64,000 bases of DNA from Rhizophagus irregularis (GCF_026210795.1 NC_089452.1:1860001-1924000); one strand, 5' to 3'. Shown: positions 36,147-48,602, counted from the first letter of the stretch. The notes: generated by a model not told the origin, from the sequence alone. Translations and numbers: made by a program.

Positions 36147-36347
36147 AAAATTACCTTTTTATTAGTTTAGCAAATATTTACATAATATTATTAGTAACTT
36201 AGTATAGATAGAATTTTAAATAATTTTATGTTCGAAAATTACTTAGTTATAGGGTTTTACAATTTATTTTTATTGTATTGCTCTAAGTGTTTTTATATTT
36301 AATTATGTAATTGTTCGCAATTTTAAATAATTAATAAAACGCGTTAC

Positions 36348-36378
<31 letters not shown>
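36147..36378 (+). mobile_element. Poly(A) retroposon 2
   Basis: About 230 bp ending in 25 A, preceded by AATAAAACGCGTTACTATTTT. A perfect 17-bp direct repeat AATTGTCCTTTCTAATT flanks it (36130-36146 and 36377-36393). It shares TTATAGGGTTTT and GCTCTAAGTGTTTT with retroposon 1. No protein; a 5'-truncated LINE copy or a SINE. Confidence 0.88.
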
Positions 36379-36517
36379 TTGTCCTTTCTAATTTAAATTT
36401 TACGACCAAGTTATTTTATACTGTTATTATTATTCATTCAATTATATGAAATGAAACAGTCATGAAACAAAGAATAAATTGCCAGAAAATTCAAAAAGAA
36501 ATTGGACAAAAATCATA

Positions 36518-39500
36518 CTAACTTATTTCACTTTTTTGTTGATTTAAAAGATTATCCAGATTTTTTTTAGCACCATTAATATCTTTTTGCATACCTTCAC
36601 CTTTTTCATATAATAATGCAAGACGTTTTTGTGCTTCAACATTCCCTCCTTGTGCAGCCATTTTATAGAAATTAATAGCTTCTTCTTTATTATTATCAAT
36701 TTCAATTCCATGTTCATAGATATAACCAAGTTTATATTGAGCATCCATAAATCCTAGATTAGCTGATTTTTTATAAAATTCGAATGCTCTAATTTCATTC
36801 TTATTAACACCTAGGCCTAATTCATAAAATTCACCTAATTTATATAATGCAATTTTATTATCATTTTCTGCTGCTTTATGGTACCAATAACAAACATTAT
36901 CTAATTCATTGATAGTATTCGTATCGTTACTAAGACCATTTTGTTCATTATTATTCTTTTTACCAGCTGCTTCATTATATAACTCAAAACCCTTTGCTTT
37001 ATTAACTTCAGTTCCAATTCCATTTACATAGCAATATCCGAGGTAAAATTTTACATTAAAATAACCATTTAGAGCAGACATTTTATAATATTCAAATGCT
37101 TTAATTTCGTCTTTTTCAACCCCAGTTCCTAATTCATAAGCTTCACCTAAATTGTATAATGCAATAGCTTTTCCATTTGTTGCTGCCATTTGATACCAAT
37201 AAAAGGCTTTTATTTGATCCTTTTTTACTCCCTGACCACAACTATATAAATAAGCAAGATTAACTTGTGCACCACCATCTCCTTCTTCAGCTGCTATACT
37301 ATAAAATTCAAATGCCTTTGTTTTATTAATTTCAGTACCGATTCCATAACCATAACAATATCCAAGTCGTAATTGGGCTTTTAAACATCCTTTTTCAGCC
37401 GATTTTTCATAGTATTCAAAAGCTTTAATTTCATTTTTTCCAACTCCTTCTCCAAATTCATAACATAAACCCAAATTATATTGTGCTACTTCATTTCCAT
37501 TTTCGGCAGCTTTATCATACCAATAAATAGCCTTTTCTAAGTTTTTTCCTGTTATCTCACCACATTCATACATTAATCCTAGATTAAATTGTGCGGTTAC
37601 ATGTCCGTTTTCTGCCGCCTTTTCATAAAATTCAAATGCCTTTGTTTTATCAATTTCAGTTCCAATTCCATAATAATAACTATTTCCAAGTTGAAATTGA
37701 GCATTTAAGCATTCTTTTTCAGCCGATTTTTCATAGTATTCAAAAGCTTTAATTTCATTTTTTTCAACTCCTTCTCCAAATTCATAACATAAACCCAAAT
37801 TATATTGTGCTACTTCATTTCCATTTTCGGCAGCTTTATCATACCAATAAATGGCCTTTTCTAAGTTTTTTCCTGTTACCTCACAACATTCATACATTAA
37901 TCCTAGATTAAGTTGTGCAACTATATGTCCATTTTCTGCTGCCTTTTCATAAAATTCAAATGCTTTTGTTTTGTCAATTTTAGTTCCAATTCCATAATAA
38001 TAACTATTTCCAAGTTGAAATTGAGCATTTAAATATTCTTTTTCGGCCGATTTTTTATAATATTTAAAGGCTTTAATATCATCTTTTTCAACCCCTTTCC
38101 CTAATCTGTAACATTGGCTCAAGTTGTACTGTGCTACTTCATATCCATTTTCTGCTGCTTTATTATACCAATAAACAGCTTTTCCTAAATTTTCTTCTGT
38201 TTCTTCACAATATTCATATAATAATCCAAGATTATTTTGAGCCACAGCATGTTCTTTTTCAGCTGCTTCTTCATATAATTCAATTGCCATTGTTTTATCA
38301 ATTTCAGTTCCAATTCCATTATCATAACAATATCCAAGTTGAAACTGAGCATCTAAATATCCTGATTCAGCTGATTGTTTATAATATTCAAAAGCTTTCA
38401 TTTCATCTTTTTCTACTCCTTTACCTAATTCATAGCATTGCCCCAAGTTATATTTTGCCATCTCATTTCCATTTTCAACTGCTTTATTATACCAATATAA
38501 AGCTTTTTCTAAGTTATTACCTGTTGCTTCTGTTGCCTCACCATATTCATATAATAATCCTAGATAAAATTGTGCAACTATATGTCCTTTTTCTGCTGCC
38601 TTTTCATAAAATTCAAGTGCCTTAGTTTTATTAATTTCAGTTCCAATTCCATTAAAATAACAGCATCCAAGTCTAAATTGTGCATCAAGGTGTTCTTTTG
38701 CAGCTGATATTTTATAATATTTAAAAGCCTCAATTTCATCCTTTTCAACTCCTTTTCCTATTTCATAACATTGTCCCAAGTTATAATTTGCTGCTTCTTC
38801 TCCCTTTTCAGCTGCTTTATTATACCAATAAATGGCTTTTTCTAAGTTTATTTCTGTTTCCACATCATATTCATACAATAATCCAAGACTATTTTGTGCC
38901 ATAGTATGTTCTTTTTCAGCTGCTTCTTTATATAATTCAATTGCTTTTGTTTTAATGATTTCAGTTCCAATTCCATTATAATAGCAATATCCGAGTTGAA
39001 ATTGAGCATCCAAATATCCTGATTCAGCTGATTTATTATAATATTCAAAAGCTTTAATTTCATCTTTTTCTACTCCTTTACCTAATTTATAACATTGTCC
39101 CAAGTTATAATTTGCTGCTGCTTCTCCTTTTCTAGCTGCTTTATTATACCAATAAATAGCTTTTTCTAAGTTTATTTCTGTTCCTATACCATATTCATAC
39201 AATAATCCAAGACTATTTTGTGCCATTATATGTTCTTTTTCAGCTGCTTCTTTATATAATTTGATTGCCTTTAATTTATTAATTTCAGTTCCAATTCCAT
39301 AGTAATAGCAAATTCCAAGCTGAAATTGAGCATTTAAATATCCTTTTTCAGCTGATTTTTTAAAATATCCAAAAGCTCTAATTTCATCTTTTTCAACTCC
39401 CTTTCCTAATCTATAAGATTGACCCAAGTTATATTGTGCTACCTCAAATTCATTTTCTGCTGCTTTATTATACCAATAAATGGCCATATTTAAATTTTTT

Positions 39501-41630
39501 TCTATTCCTTCACCATATTCATATAATGATCCAAGATGATTTTGTGCAATACAATGTCCTTTTTCAGCTGCTTCATTATATATCTCAAATGCTTTTGACT
39601 TATTAACTTTAGTTCCAACTCCTAAATAATAACATATAGCAAGTTGAAGATATCCATATTTGTCTTCTTTTTTGTATAATGTTGTATACATTCCAAATGC
39701 TTTATTTTCATTTTTTTCTACTCCTTTTCCAAGTTCATAACATTTTCCTAAGTGAAATAATGCAGTCTTATTGTTATTATTTGCTGATTTTTTATACCAA
39801 TAAAAAGCTTTATTTAGATCTATATCAGTTCCTATACCATATTCATAATAATCACCAAGACAAAGCTGTCCACAAATACTTTCATTATTTATAGCTTTAT
39901 TCATCCAATAAATTGCTAAATTATAATCAATTTCAGTTCCAATTCCATATCTATAAGATGTGCTTAAATACACTTGTGCAATATGATAATTGTCATTTGC
40001 TGCTTTTAAAAATAATTTAAGTGCCTTATCATCATTTTGTTCTTCTGAAATAAATTTATTAAAATAAAAAAATCCAAGAAAAAAAATATAAGGTGACTTT
40101 GTTTGGTTTTCTTTAAGCCATTCAAAAATAACATTTGAAGTTTGATTTGAAAGAAATATACAATGATTAATGAATAACTTTGTCTCATCAATATTATTTC
40201 CTTCATCTTGTGTTTTAATTAAAAGCATAATTAATTTATCAGTTAAAATATTTATGTTATCTGTTACATTAAATATTTCTGAAAATAATTTTTCTGCTTG
40301 ATTTAATATAATTGAGTTAATTTCATTATTTAAATGATCTAGCATCAATTTACTTAGATATAGTTCAGAATTATTACTTAACATATATTCTATAGAATTA
40401 TTACTAAGCATACATGCTAAATCAGATATAATTGATTGAGGATGATTCTCTTGTAATAATTCTGTTTTGATTTCCAATGAATTAATCTCATCATTATTTT
40501 CTCCAAAAATTACTTGTTTAAGAAATTTAACAACTTGATGAATAGTAGGACGGTTAGTTGGATCATCTTCCCAACATGCTAGAAAAATTAAATAAATTAG
40601 TGTTCTTTAATTAATAATATAATAACATGCATATGATAACTTAAATTTACCCTTATATAAATTACTATATTCAATAGGAGTATCCGGGACAATTTTTTCT
40701 CTTTGTCCTTTTATAATATTCATGATCAAATTTGCATCATATTCTACATTTTCAGCATAAAAAGGTCTATGTCCACTCGAAATTTGCCAAAGAAGAACTC
40801 CTACACTATAAACATCTGACTTTGCATTTAATTTATATGACTGGCTTTTATCTTTAATATTATTCAAATATTTTGGGTCGATATAAGGAACAACACCAAG
40901 AACATTTGTTGAATTGTATGATATATCAGTTATTTTTCTTGATAAACCAAAGTCCGCCAGCTTTATTTTATTTTGATGTACAAGTACATTTTGTGCATGC
41001 TATATTTGACAAAAATGCTAATTAATTTCATTAAATAATAATAAAAAACAATATTCAATAAATTATTTATTGCATTACCAAATCACAGTGAATAATTCCT
41101 TCGTTATTTAGACATTCTACAGCATTTGCAAGTTGGAGCGCTAATTGATATTTATCATTCCATTCAAGTTTATTAAAATTCTCTTTTAAATAGGATTGTA
41201 ATGATCCACAATCAGCATACTCCATAACCAATAAATATTTGTTTTCTAATCTTGAGATTCCGTAAAATCGAACAATATTTGAATGATAATCAACTTCGCG
41301 TTGCATTTTTATCTAATATTATAAATATAATAATAATATAATATTAGTAAGGACAAAACAAAAGACATTATTGTAATGTTTATAATAATAATTTACCTCA
41401 TTAACGATTTCTTCAATAGTTAAGTTAAATGGATATTTTAGAGCCATGACAGTATCAGAATCTTTACGATTTACACGAAAAACTTTTCCAAAAGATCCAT
41501 TATTTATTTCTTCTTTATTAGTGAATTCAGCATAATCATAATATTTAATATAATTTTCTGATATTGCTTTTTCTAACCAATCAGTATAAGTATCAGAAAC
41601 TTTTCCAGTTATTTCTGTCATGTTTTTCAA
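36518..41630 (-). CDS. TKL protein kinase fused to about 33 Sel1 repeats
   Basis: Four exons: 41630-41397, 41312-41079, 40999-40651 and 40578-36518, total 4878 nt, 1625 residues. Exon 1 has [19 protein letters not shown] and the glycine loop NNGSFGKVF with the lysine in MALKYP. Exon 2 ends at the catalytic loop HCDL, completed by HAQN in exon 3, followed by LADFGL and the P+1 region (PYIDPKYL). Exon 4 finishes the C-lobe ([15 protein letters not shown]) and carries the Sel1-like repeats, 36-residue helix pairs that serve as a protein-binding scaffold. Repeats run in sets of three (LGLLYEYG.., [17 protein letters not shown].., [14 protein letters not shown]..), roughly a 108-residue higher-order unit repeated many times, so unequal exchange is likely. 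Most probably a cytoplasmic signalling kinase with a large adaptor tail; partners unknown. Confidence 0.92.
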
Positions 41631-42114
41631 GTAAAAATCTTATTTTAAATTATAATATTATTCAATAATTTGAAAAATGTTTGAATAGAAGATCCTAAAC
41701 GCAATGTTTTTTTTGTTTATTATAGAGGTAACACAAATTTTCAAATTTGCCACATGACCAAATTTAATTTTATTTTTTCTGAACACAATTATGCAGTGAT
41801 ATGAATTACTTATTACTACAGTTTCAGATTAGATCACAACTTGTTTATTTAAGGGACATCCTGGCTAATTATTAACCCTCATATCAAATAATTCGATAGA
41901 TTTTTTTGTGCCAAAATGATGATCATATCCCGGAATGCATTACAATATTGACAATCATATCTTAAAATGAAAAATTATGAAAAATTGTGCAAAATTGTGC
42001 GTTTTTATGGATTAGTTAGTGCATTTTTATGGATTAGATTTTGCATTTGATCTAACCATAAATCCAAATTTGGATGAAAAAGTCTCAGATAATTTTATAT
42101 ATATATATGTTAGT
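41631..42114. other. 5' flank of the Sel1 kinase gene
   Basis: AT-rich, with TTATGGATTAG(T/A)T repeated near 42005-42040. No gene; expected to hold the kinase promoter, but no site is assigned. Confidence 0.35.
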
Positions 42115-42133
42115 ATAGCGAAGCCAACGTTTT

Positions 42134-42295
42134 ATGGGTCGGCAGTGGGATTTAGATCGTCTCGTAGAGCAATTAATTCTTATCCCCCCACAACTATTTA
42201 GTAACTAGTTAGCTAGAACTTTATTTTTGTAACTCGCGTTTTGTATCTTTATTCTAAAATTAACAAATATATGAGTTGAACCTTAAAAAAAAAAA
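42134..42295 (+). mobile_element. Poly(A) retroposon 3
   Basis: 162 bp ending in 12 A, flanked by a 19-bp direct repeat ATAGCGAAGCCAACGTTTT (42115-42133; at 42296-42314 with one change). The 5' part (GGGTCGGCAGTGGGATTTAG) faintly recalls a tRNA-type A box, but no B box is seen, so SINE status is open. It does not share the AATAAAGATGCGTTAC tail of the other three and may be a second family. Confidence 0.82.
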
Positions 42296-42315
42296 ATAGC
42301 GAAGCTAACGTTTTT

Positions 42316-43150
42316 TAGATTTTTTTTTGATTGAAAAAGGAAATAACTTTCCATTTTTACTTTAATTTTTTCTCTTTTCGTAACAACTTTTTTTTTGTTG
42401 AAAAAAAAAAATAATAAAATTTATAAAAATAAAAAAGGAAATACCCTACCATTTTTGATTTACTTTTTTCTCACGGCTTTTATAAATAAAATATTTAGTA
42501 TGCCTCCAGTTTATAGTAAGGATTTAAAACAACGTATAATATAATATCTTCGACATGATTTGTTGGCTTAGTTATTATACTTTTGTTGTAAGTCAATCCC
42601 ACAGTATATTTAAACACATTCGGCACCCAAAGCAGGTTCCTTGTTTACTTAAGTTTAGTATATTGTGTATCAGCTATTATTTTTTTTATAATTTGGATAT
42701 AATTTAAGAAATTTGAGTTTGATTTTATTTTGGCTTATAAAGTTTAATTTTGAGCTAAATTTAGTTAATGATCTTGATTTTTTGATTTCCCGATTTCCCT
42801 TTATACAGTACATACATGTGATAAAAAACCACCGACTACATCTTTTTGCAAATGGCTATAATTAGTAATTATAAAATATATAAAAATATCAATTTTTTTT
42901 TGAAGAAATTGTTGATTTAATAATAGATTATTATAACCAAATCCATATCCGAAATTCTCTAAATAAGTAAATACAAACAAGATTTTTGAATAAAGATTTT
43001 AATTCAAATAAATTAATAATTTATTGAGTAAAATGAGTACCAAAAGAATAATAATAAATAAAATAAATAGATTCTAATACATTGAATTATTCAAATATTT
43101 TTCCTAAGTTGGTTATAAGTTTAAGACGGGTGAGGAATAAATTTTTCTTT
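42316..43150. other. AT-rich intergenic region
   Basis: No gene. T-rich and A-rich runs at 42320-42440. Confidence 0.35.
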
Positions 43151-43230
43151 ATATAATATTTACATATAATTTGAACTAACTAAATCCTTAATTTATTTAA
43201 ATAATATAGGGAGTAAGTTATTTATTTACA
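43151..43230 (+). repeat. Solo copy of the microexon-intron unit
   Basis: ATAATATTTACATATAAT, the branch-like AACTAACTAAAT, ATAATATAG, GGA and GTAAGTTATTTATTTA reproduce the end of one array intron, a GGA triplet and the start of the next intron as found at 6816, 7419 and 8555. No kinase sequence is recognised next to it. It is 34 kb from the array. Confidence 0.72.
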
Positions 43231-43339
43231 GTTGATTTCATAATATACGAGCACCTAATAGTTACCGAGAGACAACTCGGTACATCTGGTAAAACTCGGT
43301 AAAGTTCAGAATAAGGTAAAAATATATTGTTAGATTCGG

Positions 43340-43560
43340 AGCATTGGTCCGAGCACAGTGGTGTTACTGGTGTAGTTTTTATTTTATTCTGAGTTATAGA
43401 CCCGGATCCGAGTTTGGGCTGGCAAACTTTAAATTCACCCGGCCCGGGTCCAGACCGGCACATGATTTTCGTTACCCGGATTTTCGTAATTCTGGCCAAA
43501 ATCGTCTTAATTCCGGCCGAAATTAAACTGGCCAAAATTAAGTTAGTCGATTTTTTTTTG
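43340..43560. repeat. GC-rich decayed repeat with TGGCCGAAAT words
   Basis: Sequence such as ACCCGGCCCGGGTCC and TTCTGGCCAAAAT / TTCCGGCCGAAATT. Similar CTGGCCGAAAT words recur at 47370-47560, and CCCGGGTCC patches at 17.3 and 55.9 kb. The two 60- to 105-codon ORFs here are repeat-derived. Confidence 0.45.
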
Positions 43561-43839
43561 TTTTTATAACAAAACTAGCTGGATGCCCGTGGGCCTGGCT
43601 AATTAAAACAGTTACCTTTCCGCTAAGCTGTTATATAAAGTCTAGAATGGTTATTAGCATTAAAAGTTTGTGGTAAATAGGGAATAAGTCTGCGTAATTT
43701 ACATGCATAGTGTGGCAAGTGATTTTACATTTTACATTGACAAAATAAAATAATAATAAAATATAATAATATGTAATACATTTTTTTATTATAATAGTCA
43801 TTATAATAGTTATAGTGGTTCATTAGGAAGCTGGGCTGC

Positions 43840-44660
43840 CTGGGCAAACCCAAAACAACATCCAAAGAATCATTAGACCTAAAAAAAGGTACTAAACTTT
43901 AAAAAAAGAAAAGAAAAAATGATTAGTAATTACGAAAAAGAATTCTTTAAAAAAAATCAAAAATATAATTCAGACTAACCTTCACTCTGAAAGGTATCAC
44001 CAAAACCTAAAAAAGAGAAAAGGGTTGTTCCCTACAAAAAAAAGTTAATTAGTGACATTTTTTTAAAGTTTAAAATTCATTTTCAGAACTTATCCAAGTT
44101 CTCAAAAATTGATCGTCTACTAAAAAAGAAAAAAATGAAACATCGTTAAAGAAATAATGTTATGAAAATTTTATTTACCAAAATTTACATCTGTCCAAGG
44201 TGTTGCAATACTGTCTAAACCACAAAATATAGAATACGAAATGTTAGTTAACATTTCATTTCATTAAGAAATAAAAAAAAATTAATGAAAAACACTTACA
44301 AATTCCATGTCCGGAAAGACCCAAAGAGCCACCCTACAGAATGCAAAATAAACATTAGTAAACATTTCGTCAACTAACATTATGTTAAAAGAAGCATTTA
44401 AAAGAACCTACTAAATTTCACGCGTCCAGAATCATGAATAAACCATATAAAAAAGGAAGAAATGTGATGTCAGTAAATGTTTTGTTAAAAAATTTTTCAG
44501 AGAAAAAATACTCACCACAATTCTGTTCATGTATAAATTATTCCTTTTATTCAGCCATCTAAAAAAAATGAAAAATTAAAAGAAATGTATTACCAAATTT
44601 CCACGCGTCTGAAGACAAACCAAGAAAACCACTGAAACCTAAAAAAAGAAGACTTTATTT
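43840..44660 (-). pseudogene. Array of short exons (27-45 nt), probably a decayed secreted-peptide gene
   Basis: Minus-strand exon-like blocks lie between acceptor and donor motifs: 44638-44594 (45 nt, GFSGFLGLSSDAWKF), 44558-44516 (43 nt), about 44443-44412, 44333-44300 (34 nt, GGSLGLSGHGI), 44214-44179 (36 nt, SIATPWTDVNF), 44006-43980 (27 nt, FGDTFQSE) and from 43878. Several start with phase-1 GGT and end TTTG before GTAAxx. Their similarity to each other shows tandem exon duplication. Some blocks have lost frame, and one lacks an AG acceptor. No first exon with a signal peptide was found, so the array is treated as broken. Confidence 0.45.
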
Positions 44661-45241
44661 TTTTGGTTTTTTTTGTGTTTTTTGCACAGTTATTAAATAT
44701 CTGTAATTGCTGTTATTAGAAATGTTCAATTCTCCCAGTAAAATCCTTGTGCTTAAAAATTTTGAGAGCTGTGCAGGCATTAGAAATTAAAAATTAAATG
44801 TAAAAGAAAAGGTGTATTTTTTTTAAAAGAAAGGGATTTTTTTTTCGTCATGTGGGAAAATTCAGAAACTGAAAAATATTTTTTTTAAAAAAAAAAAGAA
44901 AATTCGTTGTATGGGAAAATCAAAAAACTGAAATTTTTTTTTTAAAAAAAACAATGACGATTTCTAAAAAGACAATGATGATTTCTCATGTGAAGAAGTT
45001 TTACGCCAATCATTTATGCAGCCTAATTCAAAATTGTATTGGGATTAGGGCTGCCCAATTAAGCTAATCAATGTCAAATGATGCGCCACTCCGAAAAAAT
45101 CTGTAGCACAGGGCGCAGACACATGATGCTGGACGATCCAATGTAAATCCACCTTTTTATGCAAGGTAGTCTTAACGTCACGGTCGCACAATGCCTTTTT
45201 TTTTATAGATATAGATGATATAATAATAGTCCGGTACAACA

Positions 45242-46380
45242 TTAACAAGAAATGTACTTAACGAGACGGAATTTTTGAAGATTCCAAGGAAATCTATTAT
45301 CGGTATCAATAATAGTACCATTACATGCTATCGTAGAATTGGCATTTTCTTTATATATACTACGGATGATAAAGAATAGATGGTTCTCGAACAGGTAATT
45401 CTCCATATCCAAAGAAAACGCCGTAGATTTCCCCAGTGAAGTAAAGAGATCCAAGGGATTTGTTGAACTAGTACAATTAGCAAATATGAATGCGTATCCT
45501 TCATCAATCGTTGGAGTGACAGTCATATGATTTTGAGATGTAAGATTTTATTCCTCTTACAATTGAATCAAACCAAAATGCTTAAAAGTCCCATTGTCAG
45601 CTCCTCATAAAAAAAAGAGATAACAAATAAATTAGACCATACATAAAAAAATTAAAATCAAAAATTTTTTATTAATTATATGATAAAATTACACTTTAAA
45701 CTGTAGGAATTTAGAATTAATAATGATACCGAAAGGCGTAAGTTTAACACAGATGAATCCCTTGTCTTGTTCAATGTTTGTTTTAAAGTAAGAAGGGAGA
45801 GGGACATTATTATAGAAAGAAAGACCCAGCTGAATTTTACTATAAAAAAAGATATATCAGCAGTATACACATATAGTATCAGGTATTATGTTTTTTTTTA
45901 AAAAAAAACTAACCTGGAAACTTGGATCTTTCCACTTAAATCAACAAGTATTGCGCGTTTTTGGTAAGTAGATAAATCATTTTCATTATCAGTTACCATG
46001 TAGGTAACTAACAAAAATTACTTTTTATAGCATACAACTCCATAGGATTATAACTCTAAATCATACGAAAATTAACTTTTCGTATATCTAATTTTTCCAT
46101 TGAAATATCAATTGCATTAATAGATCCATTTGAATAAATTGTTCGAAACGATAACTTTTGTTCTAAATAAATATAATTAGCAATTTTATTAATTGGACGA
46201 ATTAATTATACGAGCAACCATCGTGTCATCATCAATTTTATTATATTAAATACAAGAGGTGTTTTGTCATTTTCATTTTGCTTCTCGTCGAAACTAATAA
46301 TAGAATCTGATTCTATTGGTAATATTGGTAATATTACAAATAAAACAACTAAAAAAATAATTAAAAAATAATTTAATTTC
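45242..46380 (-). pseudogene. Broken member of a secreted-protein family
   Basis: The minus strand starts MKLNYFLIIFLVVLFVILPI (signal-peptide-like), then SFDEKQNENDKTPLVFNIIK. A frameshift follows: the next frame continues with DDDTMVARII-like sequence and INKIANYIYLEQKLSFRTIY. Stops and a further shift separate a block at about 45676-45870 from the last readable block at 45242-45526 (TPTIDEGYAFIFANCTSSTN). The order matches a large Rhizophagus family of predicted secreted proteins of unknown function, recalled from family knowledge. At least two frameshifts and several stops make it non-functional. Confidence 0.55.
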
Positions 46381-46714
46381 ATTTCGTAAAATTTAATAAA
46401 ATTTGAAATAAAAAAAACGACGGTCGACGGATAAAAAAAAAATGAAATTATATAAAGTTTTTCTGGTCATAAGACTTTTACTCGTAATTACGCAATGCGG
46501 CTTTGTTTGAAAGTAGGATATCCTCAGAATTACTTCTGGTCGTCGTGGCGTGGCCGATTATATTTTTAAATTAAATGTTACTCAACAACAAATCAATAAC
46601 GCGTGAAACATCGAAAAAAGCCAAGAGTTGTTTTATTTTTCTTTTGATTTCCGAATCGATCACTAATTTAGGCCGATCTTTTAAGCATCAAAATTCGGAT
46701 TTTACTTTTAAGGA

Positions 46715-47706
46715 TTAGGGATTGGAATCAATTCTACCCAAAATCGAATTAATCGAAAATCGTATCTAAAAATCGAATCTCAATAAATCAATTTTTTATA
46801 TTATGGTGCAACAAAAGTGATCATGTCATTTCTATAACTTTACGCCGTTACGGTAAAAAAAATAATATCGGAATTATCAAAATTGCTGAAAAATGATCAA
46901 CATTTGATGATCAACACATAAATCACTTTTTTCTCACCATTACGAAAAACATGGCTACCACTACAGTCGAAGAAACAGAAAGACAAAAATTGGAAAATTT
47001 CCAGGTCTTGAGGAGTATGATTCCCTTGCATGGTGGGCAACAAACAAAGCCCAATATCCTATATTGCATAAAATGGCAATGAAATATCTTTACATTCCGG
47101 CTACCTCAGTACCATCAGTTACTCTTCAAAGAAATCGCCTAGATTCAAGCATCATTAATAAACTTATGTTTTTAAAAAGAAATAGAAAACACGTAGATAG
47201 ATTTGGGGTGAAAAAATAACTGATTGGTTTGAAAACGAATTTTAAAACCTTGATTTTTTTTGATATTTGTAATAAACAATTCAATATATCTAAATAAATA
47301 AAAATTTATTATAAAATAAATAAATAGATTAGTTATATTTTACATGAAGCCAAAATCCGAAGCGAAACTCTGGCCGAAATTTTAGAACATGGCCGAAATT
47401 ATTTGGTAATTCTGGCCAAATTTGTGGAATATTAAACAAAATTCATAATGCGGGCCGAAATGTATAGTGCTGGCCAGACAATTTCGTCAGAGTTTCAGTT
47501 TCGGGAATGACTGGCCGAAACCGAAACCTGAAATTATGCCGAAATTACTGAGTTTCGGCAACATGTATAAGTTACTTAAAATTTTGTACTGCAAGGTCAT
47601 CGAAATTGCTGCGCCACAAATACATTTAAGAAATGATTGCCCGTGAAACTATTATATATAAATTCGGTTTAGATTCGATTTTCGATTGAATCGATTCCAA
47701 TCCCAA
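46715..47706 (+). mobile_element. Internally deleted hAT transposon
   Basis: The ends are inverted repeats: TTAGGGATTGGAATC on the left and TTGGGATTGGAATCGATTC on the right (reverse strand), continuing through AATCGAAAATCG(A/T)ATCTAAA. TTAAGGA flanks both sides (46708-46714, 47707-47713), seven bases of a probable 8-bp duplication. Inside, from about 46950 to 47215, the plus strand encodes the C-terminal hAT dimerisation region in pieces: DSLAWWATNKAQYPILHKMA, MKYLYIPATSVPS, IINKLMFLKRNRK. The usual segment between VPS and the last helix is missing, and the catalytic part is gone. It is a defective derivative. A CTGGCCGAAAT-rich stretch fills 47.35-47.56 kb. Confidence 0.8.
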
Positions 47707-48068
47707 TTAAGGATAACGCCTTTGATCGATTGACGTTATGCCTTTTTTGTACAATACCGTAGAGCACTGCCCAAAACACCTGCGTATACCCGGTACACAG
47801 CAGGCAATGTATGAAGTGTATGAAATTCAAGTTAGCACAATGTGCAAATTACAAAATCGGAAATAAGAAGCCATGTTAATAAAAAAATCACAGTTTATGA
47901 GAAAAAAATGATGCGTTAATAGAAACACTACTGATGGAAAAAATGATTTTTTTTTTCAATATAAAGGCAAAGCTTTTCCGCTCTTCTTTCACCATCCAAT
48001 CGAAATATTAAAATATTTTAATATCAAGATTTTAAAAAATTTCTATTCTTTATCCATCAAAATCAATT

Positions 48069-48602
48069 ATGTTTAAGACTTTATTCGTAATTTTGATTTT
48101 TCTTGCTGGTTTATCATCTGCTTTGCCAGCAAATAATGAATTAGTTAACACGCTTATTAAGCGAAACGAGTGTTCGTGTAATGTCTTCTTCGCGGAATTT
48201 GGAGGTGAACATGACTCGAAACGTTCAACCGGGTCGAATGGAGCTGTTGGTTTTATGATCTTCTCTCAAAATGAACAAGGAGAAACCAATATCGCTGGAA
48301 TTTTCAAATCAGGCTTCACAAATGTCATCAAGTGTCCAAAAATTGTGATCAAAGATCACTGCGGTAGAGAACTCTTTGACCTCTCAGAGTTGAATGTACA
48401 ACCAACATCCGATAGTGGCACGAAATCTTTCAGAAAAGTGTTTAAAGATCTCAACATTAACTGTGGTCCAGACAGTATTTTTGCAAAAAATGAAAAGAGT
48501 TGCGATAACGGCAAATATCAGAAACGCCAAGGTGGTGGACCTACTGTTTCTGTTATTCCTCCGAATACAAGTTCGGAATTGATGGGCCCAATTAATGTTT
48601 AG
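48069..48602 (+). CDS. Small secreted protein with Kex2-type sites
   Basis: Single-exon ORF, 177 residues. MFKTLFVILIFLAGLSSALP is a clear signal peptide (cleavage near residue 18). KR pairs follow at LIKR (about 31-32), SKR (about 53-54) and QKR (about 152-153), suitable for Kex2 processing. The mature part has eight cysteines and no domain I recognise; VGFMIFSQNEQGETNIAGIF and CPKIVIKDHCGRELFDLS suggest a small beta-rich fold. A TATA-like ATATAAAGGC sits about 105 bp upstream and AATAAA words occur near 48690 and 48718, so the transcription unit looks complete. It could be an effector or a wall protein; role unknown. Confidence 0.85.
   Translation: MFKTLFVILIFLAGLSSALPANNELVNTLIKRNECSCNVFFAEFGGEHDSKRSTGSNGAVGFMIFSQNEQGETNIAGIFKSGFTNVIKCPKIVIKDHCGRELFDLSELNVQPTSDSGTKSFRKVFKDLNINCGPDSIFAKNEKSCDNGKYQKRQGGGPTVSVIPPNTSSELMGPINV

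Noticed and set aside
38131-38625. 164-codon plus-strand ORF
   Set aside because: It is the antisense shadow of the Sel1-repeat coding exon and shares its period.
43218-43535. 105-codon minus-strand ORF
   Set aside because: Lies in a GC-rich decayed repeat shared with other loci; no domain and opposite-strand ORF of equal quality.
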